Origin: Petrolisthes cinctipes
Taxonomy: Eukaryota; Arthropoda; Malacostraca; Decapoda; Porcellanidae
Reading direction: 5' to 3'
DNA: 64,000 nucleotides
Assembly (NCBI GenBank): GCA_033782935.1
Contig: JAWQEG010001395.1
Location: 1,582,501 to 1,646,500 of the forward strand
Shown here: piece by piece, positions 30,215 through 40,352 of the stretch
Layout of the letters: each line of letters begins with the position of its first letter
Numbering within the stretch: position 1 is the first letter of the stretch
Program-made: the position numbers and the translations under genes
The notes under the pieces: model-generated
The model's database searches: none
What the model saw: the letters and a program-made list of their open reading frames with translations, nothing else
What the model was told of the DNA's origin: nothing

Positions 30215-30217
<3 letters not shown>
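30183..30217 (+). repeat. Retroelement stem-loop tail, isolated copy
   Basis: TCTGGCGTCATATGACCTTG followed by CTATTGCGACACCTAAT matches the tail of family T (52448-52485), but a CT microsatellite replaces the AATC repeats. Confidence 0.6.

Positions 30218-30275
<58 letters not shown>
30218..30275 (+). repeat. (CT)29 microsatellite
   Basis: 58 bp of TC/CT repeat immediately after the stem-loop tail. Confidence 0.97.
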
Positions 30276-30278
<3 letters not shown>

Positions 30279-30549
30279 AACAGACACATTTCACACATGC
30301 TTTCACATTCACAATTTCACATTTCTCACACTTATTTTCACGTTTCTATGTACACATTTTTCACTTTCTTTTCACGCATTCACACTGATACACATACTTC
30401 GTGCACAAATTGTCTAAGTGAGTGAATATGTGTATAATGTTCGTAAATTTGTAAAAAGGTGAAAAATGTGCGATAATGTGTGAAAGTGAGTTAGAGTGTG
30501 AACATGAGTGAATGTGTGACAATGTGTAAAAGTGTGAAAATGAGTGAAG
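30276..30549. repeat. Strand-asymmetric low-complexity block
   Basis: 30285-30410 is rich in TTCACA/CACTTT words; 30411-30549 switches to GTGTGAA/GAGTGAA words, the complement. The GTGTGAAAATG character continues after the MITE (31044-31110), so this was one block before the insertion. Confidence 0.6.
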
Positions 30550-30551
30550 TA

Positions 30552-31041
30552 CAGTCGGCAAAAAAAATTCGTTACCACCCCTGCATTAATTTTAGTATTA
30601 GTAAGCGCGGCAGGATTGGTACTCCGCTAGACTGGGCAGCCGTGCCTCGTGTCATCCGAGACATCCCGGACGGCTATCGTCTTTGCCACTCTGATACTAT
30701 GTGGGCTGCGGCAGTGACAGCTTTTTTATATAAAAGGTTTAGCTGATTTTAAACTAAATTTTGAGTGTTCAAGAATTATTACTATTTAACTATTCATTAT
30801 TAAACATAAGGAAATACGTTTGAGTATTTTAGAACAAGAATAACCGTGAAATACCCAGAAAAAACAGCACTGGCTGAAAGAACGTCATTCCTACTTCCCT
30901 GCGCTAATATTAGACACTGACGGGCACGGAGGGTGATGGAGGTATATAAGACACTCGCGTCACACCTGACTCTCCAGTCAGGCGTACCAACATTACATCG
31001 CACTGTTATAAGGATGGTAACGAAACTTTTTTTGCTGACTG
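30552..31041. mobile_element. Tc1-like non-autonomous element (MITE), 490 bp
   Basis: Inverted ends of about 32 bp: left CAGTCGGCAAAAAAAATTCG, right complement CAGTCAGCAAAAAAAGTTTC, both followed by GTTACCA. Flanking TA at 30550-30551 and 31042-31043 is the Tc1/mariner target duplication. No transposase frame inside, only a 60-codon open stretch I do not recognise. Confidence 0.8.
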
Positions 31042-31252
31042 TACATGCATGTGAAAATGTGTTAGCAAATGTAAAAAGTTATTGTAAAAAGAATTAAAGT
31101 ATGTGTGTGTTGTACCAAAATAAATAAATACGTAAATAAAATAATACATAAATAAGATAGCTAGACAAATTATATTATATATTGTCAAGCTATAGTGAAT
31201 TTATTCTTTAATCTGTGAAATAAATGAAAATGGGCAGTAAATTAATACTGAC

Positions 31253-31435
31253 CTGGGTGTGTTTGAAAGACAAGGTTAAGGTATGTACTGGGCAGGCTGG
31301 GCAGAAGATCCAAAATAGTGGCCAGCAGGAATGGGTCCAGTTTCACACACTTGATGCTCCAGTCTTCCTCACAGCTCGCTGTAATAAGCACCAAAGCTTT
31401 TATTTCTTTCAGAATATTACATAGACTCGTACACA
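31253..31435 (-). CDS. Candidate host exon of the receptor-like gene
   Basis: The best-looking of the four candidate exons. On the minus strand a strong acceptor (CTCTTCTTCTTGTTTTTATAG) is followed by 183 open bases and a GTCAGT donor after CACCCAG. It starts with 2 bases of a codon and ends with 1. The protein has a hydrophobic strand (IKALVLITASCEEDW) and a leucine-rich region (FLLATILDLLPSLPSTYL), with three Cys. Its end phase fits the exon at 16661. The alternating beta-strand/helix look suits an extracellular ligand-binding receptor, but I cannot name the gene from this exon alone. Confidence 0.45.
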
Positions 31436-32068
31436 CTATAAAAACAAGAAGAAGAGATGGGCGTATAGCGATGAATTGATACCATTATAAATTCCCAGTC
31501 ATGGTTTATATGTAAGTAATGTATATGCTTATAACTGTCTATAACAGAATACACATGATACTGATAGTTGGGGCAGAAGAATGGGACAAAATGCGCGCCT
31601 GGCTTTCAAGCTATAGGGACAGCACATGTTCATTGGTGGGGATTAATAGAGGTATAAGGGTTGGTAAGTATGGGATAGGGGTTGGTAGCTTGGGGGACAG
31701 TTGGCATGTTGGGGAGAGGGATAGCTAAGTTGCGAGTAAAGGATTGCCAGGTGTGGCGTTGGTAGATTAGGGGTAAGTGATTGGCAGGTTCGGAGGACTT
31801 TATTGAGTTAGAAAAAATTATTACCGTGTCACCATTAACACTAAGTAGCTATCACGTTATAGACAAACTAAAATATGACGTCTGGTCACCCCTGTGACCT
31901 AGCAACCATTAGAGGTCACCTGCTTAGGTCTACCTCTGCATGCTTACCTTTTCATCTGCACCATGCAAGCTTGCTTACCTATGTACAAACATTTTTTACC
32001 ATATATTGTAAAATAAAATACTCTATCCTGCAATCTATAACATATGTATATGTAAAAACAAATTTGGG
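31436..32068. other. No recognised feature
   Basis: Contains a G-rich stretch (31620-31800) with repeated GTTGGTAG.TTGGGG-like words. No gene seen. Confidence 0.4.
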
Positions 32069-32345
32069 GGCGCTGATGGTGTAATGGTTAGCACACTCGC
32101 CCAGCACGCGAGAGGTCCCGGGTTCGATTCCCGGGTCAGTGGAATTGTTGGACAATTTTCCCAGCCCCTTATGTCCCTGACCTTGTAGGCTGGGGGAGGA
32201 TATGTTGATGTAACAAGACTGACTGCCTTAGTCAATAGGCATAAAGCCCTCAATCTTCTTTTAGCAAATAAGGAAATACAGCTGCCACTGATACAAGCTG
32301 GGCTTGGGAGAAGGTGGTAAATAGGGGAGACTAAAAGCACGAGGG
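32069..32345 (+). mobile_element. tRNA-derived SINE
   Basis: The head (about 32071-32144) has a good A box (TGGTGTAATGG), a perfect B box (GGTTCGATTCC), an anticodon stem CTCGC/GCGAG with loop CCAGCAC (would read AGC, alanine, but with C instead of T at position 33), a T stem CCGGG/CCCGG and an acceptor stem with one mismatch. It continues into an unrelated body (CCCTGACCTTGTAGGCTGGG), which argues for a SINE rather than a free tRNA gene. The 3' limit is uncertain. Confidence 0.7.
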
Positions 32346-32352
32346 ATTTGAC

Positions 32353-32554
32353 TGATTGATTGATATTCGGTGCAGCAACAGCGAGGTTACATAGCACCAG
32401 AAAAAGTTGATAGAGAGGTGTGACAGCAAGCTAGAAGGAAATAGGAAGAAAGAAGGAACAGTTGAAGAACTGAAAGCTAGTGGCTGGGGCCGAAGGGGCG
32501 CAAAAACTCTTAAAGTATTGCCCACATCATTACAAGCAATACCCCACTACTGGG
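32353..32554 (-). repeat. Retroelement-tail repeat (family T), copy 2
   Basis: Minus-strand copy aligned with 10364-10576 over its whole length, including the GATT repeats, CGGTGCAGCAACAGCGAGG stem region and GGGGCCGAAGGGGCG. It directly abuts the SINE. Confidence 0.75.
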
Positions 32555-32904
32555 CAAGCACGAGGGATAAAATGAATACAGGGATAGTTGAAGACAGAAA
32601 GCGAAAAAGTTCGGGTCCGAAAGGTCGGCAAACACCTTTATTTGTTGTCTAATATCCAAAGGATAATTATCAGTGATCTATCTCACTGCGGTGGTGAACA
32701 AATGACAGTGCCTTTATTTAAAGGATAAAATGTAACAGATATCTGATGAATATTGATTTGTTATTACTTTTCAACTAATCACCTTCATTTGTCTTACCCT
32801 CTTCCCCCTCACCCTCACCTCAAATCATCACATTTTGCTCTCCTATATCCATCTACGTTAATGCAGAATTCACTTCTTTAAACTATTGCTGATTCGACCC
32901 CATT
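32555..32904. other. No recognised feature
   Basis: Unassigned sequence between repeat T and LINE H. Confidence 0.4.
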
Positions 32905-32967
32905 CACAGTGCAAGAATCAAAATAAAGAACATTGAATTATCTAAGAAACCATAAATATCATAAAAC

Positions 32968-34276
32968 TCACAATTTGTGGAGGAGTCCAGCCTCCTCCAC
33001 ATAGGGGAGGGTGTTCCCTTTCACACTACAAGCGTCTTCCCTGAGCACCTGTGAGAGACTGTAAGAATTGTAACCCACCCGGTACTCAGAGAGGTGCCTA
33101 TGACGAAGGTCCCCAAGGCTGGGACACTCGACGAGAAGATGCCGCACTGTCAGAGGGGCCAGATAATCATAACAGTAGGGAGGGGGTGCCCTCTCCATTA
33201 AAAAAAAAAAAAAAACATGAGTCAATAGTGTGTGGCCAATGCAGAGATGGGCAAGGCCGTCTCCAAAAGGCGAGACATGCCGTTGTAGGTCTACAAACCC
33301 AGGCGCTGGTGGATGCCACGGAGCTTGTTAGCCCCAACGGTGTCCCATCTGTGCCAGCAAGAACGAACAGCAGCATCTATATAGGGTCAAAGGTTTACTG
33401 CATGTACTGGATGACGCCACATAAGCTGGGACCCAACATAACGTGACTCTGCGGCCAAGACGACCCAGGAGGACAGGCCTCAGAATGGGAAGAGTTAAAG
33501 TTGCCCAAGGCCTGCAAGGCTCTACAGGAATCGCTAAAAATAGTAAAAGAAGGCTGCGGGAGACTTGGAGGGCATATAAAACGGTCGAGAGGTCGGCAGC
33601 AAAAATGGATATGACAGAAGGGAGCCTGTCACCACGACAAAAGTCAGGAAAGGCAGACCCAAAACCAACTCCAGCATCAGACTTTGACACATCAGTATAC
33701 ACAGGGAGGGACTCGACATGAGAGGAGGCATGTTTTAAAAAGAGGGAGCGAACCACTGGAGGAGGAAGAGATTCCTTATCTGAAAAGCAGGTGCAGGTGT
33801 AAACTTCTGGAAGAAGCCATGGAGCCACCCTGGGGACCCGCACAGGACAAATCTGGAAGTGATCAATGCCCATCTCCTCCATAGCCTTCCTAACCCGGAA
33901 GCCAAAGAGCCATGGTGTGCGAGGATATGAAAGGTAGTACAGAGACATAATATCAGATGACACCGTCAAGCAGGGAAAGGAGTCAAGATGTCGATGTAAT
34001 TAATACCAACAACAAACCATTAAACTACTAGCGACGGAGATCAAGAGGTGGCTCATCAGCGTCCACCAGGAGACTGGAGATTGGGGATGACCTGAAGGCT
34101 CCAGTCGCCAGATGTACCCCAGCATGATGAACTGGGTCTAACACTGAGACGGGCATCCGTGGTAGAGGAGTACACCTCACACCCAAAGTCGAGTTTTGAC
34201 CTAATAAGAGCATGGTATAGGCAGAGGAGGGAGGCCCGATTGGCCCCCCAGGATGTATGGCCCAGGACCCTCAACA
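32968..34276 (-). pseudogene. LINE H: reverse transcriptase tail and RNase H
   Basis: Continues from LNLLRVLGHTSWGANRASLL beyond the hAT insertion, through FGFRVRKAMEEMGIDHFQIC to RNase H (VYTDVSKSDAGVGFG, where the usual Gly after the catalytic Asp is Val) and the C-terminal YCYDYLAPLTVRHLLVECPS. Internal duplications and frame changes. Confidence 0.78.
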
Positions 34277-34284
34277 GATTAAGC

Positions 34285-34963
34285 CAGTGGTTCTTAACCT
34301 TTTTCAATATATGCACCCCTTTCAAATCAGCAGTCAGTTCTCGCACCTCTCTATTGCTGAAAAAAAAAATGCTAAAACTGAAATAGGTGGTTTTAATAAG
34401 TACATTTGTAGCCATCACAATACATTTCATGAAAGTATTGTAATGGCTACACCACTACAGTAATGATTTATGTTATATAAACCGACCATTTAAATACATG
34501 TTAAGAAAGCAAAATCAGAAATGATTCACAACCAATCCTCCACCCTACTGTATATGTATCAATAAGAAAAAGTTATTAAAACAGGGAAACCATAAATCAC
34601 TCAAATAGAGGTCTGCGTATAATGGTGCTGGAGGGTGGTGACGATAACCTCCCTCCCTCTGTGTCACCTACGTGTCCTCCCTCCCTCTGTGTAACCTATA
34701 CGTGTCCTCCCTCCCTCGTCCCTCCGAATCACATACATATTTACTCGAGTCTGTTGCAACGTTGGCACTTCATTAAGAAATTAGGTGTAGGTTTTTCTCT
34801 AGCTCAAAACACTGCTGTAGCAAAAAGATTATCTTTTTTTGCAGAAAAAAATAACATGTGTATATAAAAATATAATTTGTTTTAATTATGCCTATCCTCG
34901 CACCCCCTAGGAACCGGCCTCGCACCACCTAGGGGTGCGAGCACCCCTGGTTAAGAACCACTG
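34285..34963. mobile_element. hAT-like MITE (679 bp) inserted in LINE H
   Basis: Starts CAGTGGTTCTTAACCTTTTT and ends GGTTAAGAACCACTG, inverted hAT-type termini. Flanking octamers GATTAAGC (34277-34284) and GGTTAAGC (34964-34971) match 7 of 8. Deleting the element and one octamer restores LINE sequence collinear with copy A near 2325. Subterminal GCACCCCT/AGGGGTGC words occur at both ends. No transposase. Confidence 0.85.
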
Positions 34964-35015
34964 GGTTAAGCGCTTGGAGGCAAGAGTCCTTATGTGAACA
35001 TGAATGGGGAACTCA

Positions 35016-36140
35016 AGTCAAACGTTTGTTAAATAGAAGACCCCAAAAGCGAATCTCCTCGACACAACATGTCCGATGACCATACATGAATAAGTCCGGA
35101 TCGGAGTGGACGCCTCGGATGCGACAGAAGTGCATAGCAACCGTCTTGGCAGGAGAGAAGTGAAACCCATGAGAACCAGCCCAATGCGATACACTGTCGA
35201 TGGCAAGCTGCATGCGCCGCTCCGCCATGACATACGGGAAGAAGCAAACCAAACCGCCAGGTCATCAACATACATCGAGTTGGCTATACCGTCCGGAAGG
35301 GAGGAGGCAATGGCGTTAATTGCTACTGCAAATGTGACACTGAGGACGCTTCCCTGGGGGACGTCCTCCACCTGTGCAACGGATGCTGAGAGGGCTGTAC
35401 CAACCCTCATACAAAAGCTGCGACCACTTAGAAACTCCTTTAGAAAGCGTGGAAGGGACTACGCAGGCCATATGCATGTAGTTGCTGCAGGATGCCATAT
35501 GGCCATGTAGTGTCATAGGCTTTCTCTAAATCAAAGAATACACAGATGAGGTATTGATGTGCAAAAGCCTCATATGCCTCAGCTTCCAACCTGACCAGAG
35601 CGTCTGAAGTGGAACGGTGTTTACGAAAGCCAGACTGGGACAGAGACAGAAAAACACCCCATACCATGAAGTATACCAGTCTGACATTCACCATCTTCTG
35701 AAATAGTTTACAGAGACAGGAGGTCAAGGCGATAGGTCGGTAATTGAGGGCAACACTAGAGTCCTTGCCCGGCATTGGGAAAGGAAGGATGGTAGCAACC
35801 CTCCACCCAGAAGGGAAAACCCCCTAAAACCAGATTCTATTATATAAAGCTAGAAATGAAATTGCCTCCTCATTTAAGTGTCGCAACATTGCATATGGGA
35901 TGTTGTCTGGCACAGGAGAAGTGTCGCTGCAGAGAGAGAGAACAGAGTGCAGGTCTCTCAGAGTTAATATATGGTTATAACTTTCATTCTCGTTCCTTGA
36001 GAAATCTAGGACAGTGCGCTCCTGGGCTCCCAACTCATGACTGTCAGCCAGTGGTCGAGAGTCACGACTGGAGACTCTTGCAAATGCCTTTGCCATGGTG
36101 TTGGCCACTGTTAAACCATCCATGATCTTCATTTCCATTG
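35016..36140 (-). pseudogene. LINE H: reverse transcriptase
   Basis: Collinear with LINE A. NYRPIALTSCLCKLFQKM, FFDLEKAYDTTWPYGIL and GFRKHRSTSDALV lie in one frame (35775-35440). EDVPQGSVLS and NSMYVDDLAVWF are in another (35410-35018). At least three frame changes; the motif C YVDD is kept. Confidence 0.8.
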
Positions 36141-36307
36141 ATATTAACCCTGGAACCTTCTTTTTTAGTTACTCATACACAAACATGGGGTGCGGCTATC
36201 CCCGTTTTTTAGACTAATCCTCAAAGTTTATTAAATCTGAAAATTTCCACCTAAAGTACATTGTAGCAGTTCATGCAGTAAGAGTAAACTACTAAAGTGT
36301 CGAGGTT
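36141..36307. other. Short spacer before the cold-shock gene
   Basis: No feature recognised; contains an upstream TGTCGAGGTTGTGATAG that might be an LTR start, not supported by a partner. Confidence 0.3.
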
Positions 36308-36419
36308 GTGATAGTTAGGATCGTCGGCAGTTCTCGAGACCCCGAGGGTTCATCTCGCACTCAACCAATGATGGAACAACACGTCATCAACATGGCTGAC
36401 CCTACGTCATCACCAGCGG

Positions 36420-36426
36420 TATATAA
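36420..36426 (+). promoter_or_regulatory. TATA box of the cold-shock-domain gene
   Basis: TATATAA, 77 bp upstream of the preferred ATG at 36503. Position and context fit a core promoter with a short 5' leader. Confidence 0.45.
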
Positions 36427-36502
36427 GCACCGGCAGCAGTCCACCAAGGCGTCATTCCATCTTCAACCTGATCCATTCCATCTTCCCAGTCCACACACAG
36501 CC

Positions 36503-37570
36503 ATGGCCCAATCAACACCTCTACCTGCTAACACCACTTCTCCTGCCGACCGTCTTGTTGGCAGGGTGAAGTGGTTCAACCACCTTCAGGGCTATGGCTT
36601 CATTACCGCTAACAAGGACTACTTCGTCCACAGGGAGGACATCCTTCTCTCTGCCGCCACCACCTCACCACCATCCTTGAGGGACGGAGAGGAGGTGTCC
36701 TTCACTGTGGAGGAAAAGAGGAAGGGCGTGGAGGCTACCACCGTAGCCGGACCTGATGGTGGGCAGGTTCTGGGCTCACTCCACGCCCATGGGAGGAGGA
36801 CGGCTGACGTCCAACCACCTCTGCAGCGACGGCAGCAGCAGGCAGACCTCGTCACAGTCTGCACTAAGACTGCTGTTGCCTTAGCTGCCGAGGGACTAGG
36901 TCGTCTATCCGACATCCTCCAAGATGTCTTCAGGAGAAATGGCTTGCCACCGATCGCCATTTCTCCTGAGCTACAACCACCCACCACCACCACCACCACC
37001 ACCACCACTACCACTACCAAGAAGGGACGGGGGAGGAGCAGTGCAGAGGAGGCACCTTCCCTGTATCCGGCCCACCCCCGTCGCCGGTTAATGCTGCCTC
37101 GCCCACTCAACCGGGCGAACAGTGGGAGGGCGCCATCGCCACCACCACCGTCATCGCCACCACCACCACCGCCGTCATCACCACCACCACCACCACCGTC
37201 ACCACCACCATCACCGTCGCAACCACCTATGTCGCCACCACCACAGGAGATGGAGATGGAGGAGGAAGACGACGACGACAAAGAAACCAGGGCCTCCACC
37301 ACCACCACCGGAAGTGAGAGTGAACTGGAGGACGAAGGGGAACGCCGGAAGAGGAAGAGGAGGAGGAGGGGGAGTAAGGACAGGAAGACAGCTGAGCCAC
37401 CAGTCCCACCGAAGTATGTTAGTGTACGGTGGTATCTGTCTGCTTCACCCCGCCTCGACCTCTTCCGGCAAAACACCAAAAACACTAAGACCCCGACGCC
37501 TTCCAGTTCAGGGAAAGGTGGAACTAGTCTAACATACCTTCCAGACCGGCACCTTTCTCAAAGTCCTTGA
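36503..37570 (+). CDS. Cold-shock-domain (Y-box-like) protein, single exon
   Basis: The preferred start is the ATG at 36503 (context CAGCCATGG, close to the Kozak optimum), although the frame is open from 36308. It gives 355 residues. Residues about 17-95 are a cold-shock domain: GRVKWFNHLQGYGFI (RNP1), DYFVHRED (RNP2), then LRDGEEVSFTVEEKRKGVEA and GPDG, aligning with metazoan Y-box proteins. A helical middle (CTKTAVALAAEGLGRLSDIL) follows, then a Thr run, Pro/Ser-rich repeats, an acidic EMEMEEEDDDD patch and a basic ERRKRKRRRRGS segment that may be a nuclear signal. Cold-shock domains bind single-stranded nucleic acid. The tail is unlike ordinary Y-box proteins. No introns. It may be a retrocopy-derived host gene or one carried by a mobile element. 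Confidence 0.65.
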   Translation: MAQSTPLPANTTSPADRLVGRVKWFNHLQGYGFITANKDYFVHREDILLSAATTSPPSLRDGEEVSFTVEEKRKGVEATTVAGPDGGQVLGSLHAHGRRTADVQPPLQRRQQQADLVTVCTKTAVALAAEGLGRLSDILQDVFRRNGLPPIAISPELQPPTTTTTTTTTTTTKKGRGRSSAEEAPSLYPAHPRRRLMLPRPLNRANSGRAPSPPPPSSPPPPPPSSPPPPPPSPPPSPSQPPMSPPPQEMEMEEEDDDDKETRASTTTTGSESELEDEGERRKRKRRRRGSKDRKTAEPPVPPKYVSVRWYLSASPRLDLFRQNTKNTKTPTPSSSGKGGTSLTYLPDRHLSQSP

Positions 37571-37611
37571 CATCGACCAACAACATCAACATCAACAACA
37601 GCAACAACAAA

Positions 37612-37970
37612 TAACACCATCACAGCTACCACCACCACCGCTACCCCCATCACCACCGCTACCACCATCACCACCGCTACCACCACCACCACCACCGCTA
37701 CCACCACCACCATCACCACCGCTACCACCACCATCACCACCGCTACCACCACCACCACCATCACCACCGCTACCACCACCATCACCACCGCTACCACCAC
37801 CACCACCATCACCACCGCTACAACCACCACCACCATCACCACCACCGCTACAACCACTACCACCATCACCGCCGCTACAACCACCACTACCATCACCACC
37901 GCTACAACCACCGCTACCACCACTACCACCGCTACCATCATCATCATCACCACCATCATTTCCGCCGCCA
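37612..37970 (+). repeat. CAC-rich minisatellite
   Basis: Variants of ACCACCACCATCACCACCGC repeated more than 12 times, with CTACAACCACC variants in the second half. Begins 40 bp after the cold-shock gene stop codon; similar CACCAC runs occur inside that gene. Confidence 0.9.
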
Positions 37971-37975
37971 CTACA

Positions 37976-38829
37976 AGTTGACCTATACAGAGGATAAGTG
38001 TAATAGTGATGCCTTAATGCCCTAAGCAGGTGATAGGCAAAAAACCTAACAAAGAAGAAGGACCAAGGCGTCAGTCTTCCAGTGTTCTTATCTCTGGGCT
38101 GACCACTTCCACTTCACACGGTGGCAGAGGCTACTCCTCTGTACGTGTGTCGTTTACCTTGTACTAGACGAGCAGAGCATTGTTATTCACTAACTTAATA
38201 TCAGTCAACTGTGTTAGCTAACTTTATTTTCTAATTGTATATATGTATAAACTCATGTAACTTTTGTACTATGTGAATGATCATTCTTGTTATTAATATA
38301 ATACCTAAAATACAGACTTTACTTTACTTATTGACCATCAACAATATAGTAGGTTAAACCTACAACATCCCTTCTTCTTCAAATGCACCATTCCATTACT
38401 TTCTCAACTGAAATATTAATGACACAATAAGCTGTGACACATCTTGACTATCATTTTGACATTTCTTATAAATGATGTGGAAAAATATCTACAATTGCAA
38501 ACTATTAATTTTACATAAATAAAATTAATTGCAGACTCGAATGGGTCCTTTTTGGGTCATATGGAGGCGACTCAGCCCTTTTTTTAATTTTTTTACTGTA
38601 AACCCATGATGAATTAACCCCGATTTCAATAGTACAGGAACACAAACATGAGTTGTGCTGCACCTAAAACAAACGAGCAGCAGTCACGCACGTCTACTAC
38701 CACACAGGGAAATCATCGGCCGGAGCATACATGAAGAGGCTAGTTTCTGGTGGCACGCACGTCAGAGTTACTACGTTTTGTTTTATGGTGGAGTTCACTA
38801 TCACCCCACATTCGTGTTCCAGTGTTATG
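37976..38829. other. No recognised gene; possible 3' region of the cold-shock unit
   Basis: 37980-38370 reads like a transcript 3' end or LTR tail (AT-rich, AATATAATACC), without a clear AATAAA. 38370-38829 is unassigned. Confidence 0.35.
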
Positions 38830-39098
38830 AACAGGTGGAGGACTAGGAGAAAACTTCCCTGCCTTCTTACGGACTCTCCAGAACACTTGAGTGAGTGGGG
38901 TTTTAGTATTAATTGAAGACACATAGGACTTTGAAGATGCACGTTGTGCCTCTTTTAAAACTCGTCTAGCCCGAGCCCTTGCCCGTCGGAAGTCCTCTAA
39001 AAGAGTTGGGTCCCTACGATTGTGACGAAGGTGAGAGAAAGCAGCGCACTTCTCCCGAAACAGCAGTGGTGCAGACTGGTAACAACCATGGGACAATG
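38830..39098 (-). mobile_element. LINE copy E, right (3') fragment
   Basis: Minus-strand match to 880-1140 of copy A: CCATGGTTGTTACCAGTCTG... (degraded WWTPICTTA), then EKCAAFSHLRHNRRDPTLLE and DFRRARARARRVLKEAQRAS. Continues the sequence left off at about 44300, so copy E is split by a 5.2-kb insertion. Confidence 0.8.
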
Positions 39099-39458
39099 TC
39101 ACGAGTCGATACTCATAATAATAGTATTAATGTAGTATTAAGAGTAGTACATATTATGTAGTAGTACATAATAATGTAGTATTAATGTAATAGTAATAAT
39201 GGCATAATAATAGTATTCGTAGCATAGAGAGTAGGGCATAATTAAGCCAGGTGGAGTAAATATTTCACTGGTATGTTTAGCTAGGTAGTATTGTATTTAC
39301 GTGAAGGCAGTACAAATTTGGAAAGCACACCGAGCGTCCCTTTCAACTGTTGACTCGTTTGTACGTCCTTGCTATATTGTTGCTGGGGGAATAATTTACA
39401 CCGAAGACAGGTCGATTGCATGTTTTACTTACGATAATATATATAGATATGTCTTTAA
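39099..39458. other. Left part of the 5.2-kb insertion in LINE E
   Basis: AT-rich sequence with TAGTATTAATG-type direct repeats (39115-39210). It starts TGTCACGAG and is interrupted at 39455-39458 (TTAA) by piggyBac copy 1. Confidence 0.5.
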
Positions 39459-40352
39459 CCCCTCCGGGACGGGGCAAGAATGGAATTACGCGCTGTGGGT
39501 ACGGGCCCAATACTAACTTTTATCCTGCCTGTCCGGGTATTTCCCGGAAAATCACTCTACTTCTCTTACTCCCTACGTCTAAACTACAATACTGAACAAC
39601 TTAAATTTGATTGTGTACTCACCATCAACTCCTCCTCTTTCCATTAAAACCAACCCCAGCTCTCTAGGACACTCCATTGCCGAGAAATCAAGTGAGGAAT
39701 GGAGGTCACTTTTCCCGTGAGAGCGAGGCTGCGTTCGCTTTGTGAGCGTGGCTCTGACAAGGACTGGCGGGGGTGGAGGAAAGATGGCCGCCGGCAGAAT
39801 GACGCAACACTTGCCTCCCCCGGGCGACACGTCGTACGGTTCGTGTGCATCCTACCATTACAGCCCCTGTATTATTTGTGTGGTTAGCTGACCATTCCAG
39901 AGTGGTTTTATGCCCTGGAGAGAAGCGTGGGAGTTATGTACAGTATTTACGCGAAACATTTTCAGTGTCATTCGCACCATTTGTTCATGTTCAACGTAAA
40001 TATAAATGTGTCACTATCACTGTTATCCTTATTTTCTATATATTTTTGTATTTTGTTGTTTTAAATTTTTTATTATCATTTTTTCTATGCGTAAATGTGT
40101 CACTCTCACTTTTCTTATAGCCTAATATGTACAAATGTGTCACTATCACGTCACTACAGCCTAAAATATATGTACAAATGTGTCACTCACTTTTCTTATA
40201 GCCTAATAAGTACAAATGTGTCACTATCACGTCACTACAGCCGAAAATATATGTACAAATGTGTCACTCTCACTTTTCTTATAGCCTAAATAGTGTCACT
40301 GTCACCAAGTGTCACTGTCACTTTATTCGCATACTCCCATCACTTCCTGCTT

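Larger units (their letters stand above)
32905..36140 (-). mobile_element. LINE copy H (A family), split by a hAT MITE
   Basis: Minus-strand copy of the A-family LINE, from the start of the reverse transcriptase region (36140, MDGLTVANTMAKAF) to early 3' UTR (about 32905). The endonuclease is missing (5' truncation or recombination), and the tail is also missing. A hAT-like element lies at 34285-34963. Multiple frameshifts; a homopolymer of T (A run at 33198-33214 on the plus strand) has expanded in the FLMER codons. Confidence 0.88.

Noticed and set aside
32069..32145. Functional tRNA-Ala gene
   Set aside because: C at position 33, an acceptor mismatch and a continuous SINE-like body make a SINE head more likely.
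36619..37485. Minus-strand 288-codon open frame opposite the cold-shock gene
   Set aside because: Shadow of the biased codon use of the plus-strand gene; Val/Ser/Gly runs only and no recognisable domain.
37558..37971. Minus-strand 137-codon Val/Met-rich open frame
   Set aside because: It is the complement of the CACCAC minisatellite; composition explains the open frame.
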